A DNA stretch of 5,556 bases from an uncultured Lachnospiraceae bacterium (lineage in GTDB: Bacteria; Bacillota; Clostridia; Lachnospirales; Lachnospiraceae): the NCBI GenBank assembly GCA_937891165.1, contig CALAEX010000241.1, forward strand, positions 1 through 5,556. Reading direction: 5' to 3'. The position numbers were made by a program, and so were the translations under genes. The notes under the pieces were generated by a model, which worked only from the letters and a program-made list of their open reading frames with translations, did not search any database and was not told the origin of the DNA. The stretch's first letter is position 1; every line of letters starts with the position of its first letter. Shown here piece after piece: positions 4,626 through 5,556 of the stretch.

Positions 4626-5492
4626 ATGAATATTGTAACTACAACATCTGTGTTTCCAAGAGGATATAGTAGTGTAAGTGCATTAGAGCGTTTAGAAAGA
4701 ATTGGATTTCCATGCCTTGATTTAGCATTTGACTATTGTGTTTCACCAGAAGAACTTAACCCTAAGCCATCACCTTATTTACATACAGAAGCGGAATATC
4801 CTTTTGAAAGTAACGATTGGAAGACTTGGGCTAATAAATTGCGTACGTGTGCAGATAAATTAGGTGTGAAGTATACGCAAGCCCATGCACCATATGGTGG
4901 AGAGTGTCACAATGAAATGATGTTTCGGAGTTTTGAAGTGTGTCATATTCTAGAAATTGGACAAATGGTAGTGCATCCAGTTTGGCATGATAATGAGAAT
5001 CGTATTTTAGAAGATAAGGAAGAATTTATTCAAGTGAATGTGGAAGCTATGAAGCCGTTGTTAGAAGTTGCAGAGAAAAATGGTGTAGTAATACTATCAG
5101 AGAATTTGTTATGGGGTGCATCAATCTATCCAGAAAACATTTCAAATTTGGTGGAAGCTATCTCAAGTCCTTATTTTAGTTGGTGTTGGGATATAGGGCA
5201 TTCAAACTGTTTTGGCATTTCGCCTAAGAGCATTAGAACGGTAAAATGTATTCCAAAGTCTTTACACATTCATGATAATCATGGGAATGGGCAAGATGAG
5301 CATTTGTTTCCTGGGGATGGTAATATAGATTGGAAAGAGGTTTTGGATACATTAGTAGCTGTGGGATATAAAGGGGATTTGGTCTTTGAGGCACATCATC
5401 AGTCTATTCATACATTGGACGAACATAGAGAACTTCTTTTGGAGAATTTGCTTGAGCGTGGTCGTAAGATTCAAGCATATATGAAAAAATAA
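4626..5492 (+). CDS. Sugar phosphate isomerase/epimerase-like TIM barrel protein
   Basis: This is a 288-residue single-domain protein of the xylose isomerase-like/AP endonuclease 2 TIM barrel superfamily, probably a cytoplasmic metal-dependent isomerase or epimerase of sugars or inositols; the substrate cannot be read from the sequence. Barrel-strand motifs in order are AHAPYG (86-91), VVHPVWH (115-121), LSENLLWG (157-164), WDIGHSN (188-194), LHIHDNHG (213-220), DEHLFPGDGNIDW (224-236) and VFEAHH (253-258). Likely metal ligands are Glu159, Asp189, His216 and Glu255, with His192 close by. His87, His117, Asp224 and His226 also match endonuclease IV ligand positions. The HLFPGDGNIDW block is typical of IolE-like isomerases, so I do not call it a DNA repair enzyme. 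It has no signal peptide. It appears monocistronic within the window; no transporter or sugar kinase is visible to hint at the pathway. No terminator is seen in the 64 bases after it. Confidence 0.85.
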   Translation: MNIVTTTSVFPRGYSSVSALERLERIGFPCLDLAFDYCVSPEELNPKPSPYLHTEAEYPFESNDWKTWANKLRTCADKLGVKYTQAHAPYGGECHNEMMFRSFEVCHILEIGQMVVHPVWHDNENRILEDKEEFIQVNVEAMKPLLEVAEKNGVVILSENLLWGASIYPENISNLVEAISSPYFSWCWDIGHSNCFGISPKSIRTVKCIPKSLHIHDNHGNGQDEHLFPGDGNIDWKEVLDTLVAVGYKGDLVFEAHHQSIHTLDEHRELLLENLLERGRKIQAYMKK

Positions 5493-5556
5493 GCTAAGTA
5501 ATTAACGTGAGTTCGACAAAAACACCTATGCAGAAATGGTAGTTCCAAACTGAATA

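Noticed and set aside
4626..5492. Endonuclease IV (Nfo) as the product
   Set aside because: The metal ligands match, but the Nfo SYLINL-type DNA-binding loop is absent, and the HLFPGDGNIDW block is that of isomerase-like members of the fold.

Overview
The window is a 5.6 kb piece of an AT-rich, low-GC Gram-positive genome, most likely a spore-forming anaerobic member of Clostridia (Lachnospiraceae-like). That call rests on three things: a CwlD-type amidase (needed for spore-cortex maturation), a rubrerythrin (typical of strict anaerobes), and strong purine-rich ribosome binding sites with A/T-ending codons. It is an inference from gene content; no rRNA or other phylogenetic marker is present.

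Left part, plus strand (1-3129): the C-terminal part of a family 18 glycoside hydrolase, then after a 112-base gap cwlD, a Sua5/YwlC-type threonylcarbamoyl-AMP synthase, and ribose-5-phosphate isomerase B. The last three are spaced 20 and 25-28 bases apart and probably form an operon that ends at a hairpin at about 3142-3203. The first two genes both act on peptidoglycan, and their pairing suggests spore-cortex or cell-wall remodelling. The last two are housekeeping genes (tRNA t6A37 modification and the pentose phosphate pathway) that often lie close together in Firmicutes.

Middle part, minus strand (3210-4457): a complete YefM-YoeB type II toxin-antitoxin pair with an 8-base gene overlap, its own near-consensus promoter, and two tandem 17-base repeats near the start of transcription that look like the autoregulatory operator. 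Directly upstream on the same strand is a rubrerythrin gene with no obvious terminator before the toxin-antitoxin promoter. The hairpin between rpiB and yoeB has T-rich tracts on both sides and probably terminates transcription from both directions.

Right part, plus strand (4620-5492): a divergent 168-base promoter region, then a sugar phosphate isomerase/epimerase-like TIM barrel protein. It keeps what look like all nine metal-ligand positions of the endonuclease IV fold. The last 64 bases hold no gene that I can support.

I did not find a convincing previously undescribed system. The points most worth a second look are the full metal-ligand set of the TIM barrel protein, the operator architecture of the toxin-antitoxin pair, and possible transcriptional coupling of rubrerythrin to that pair.
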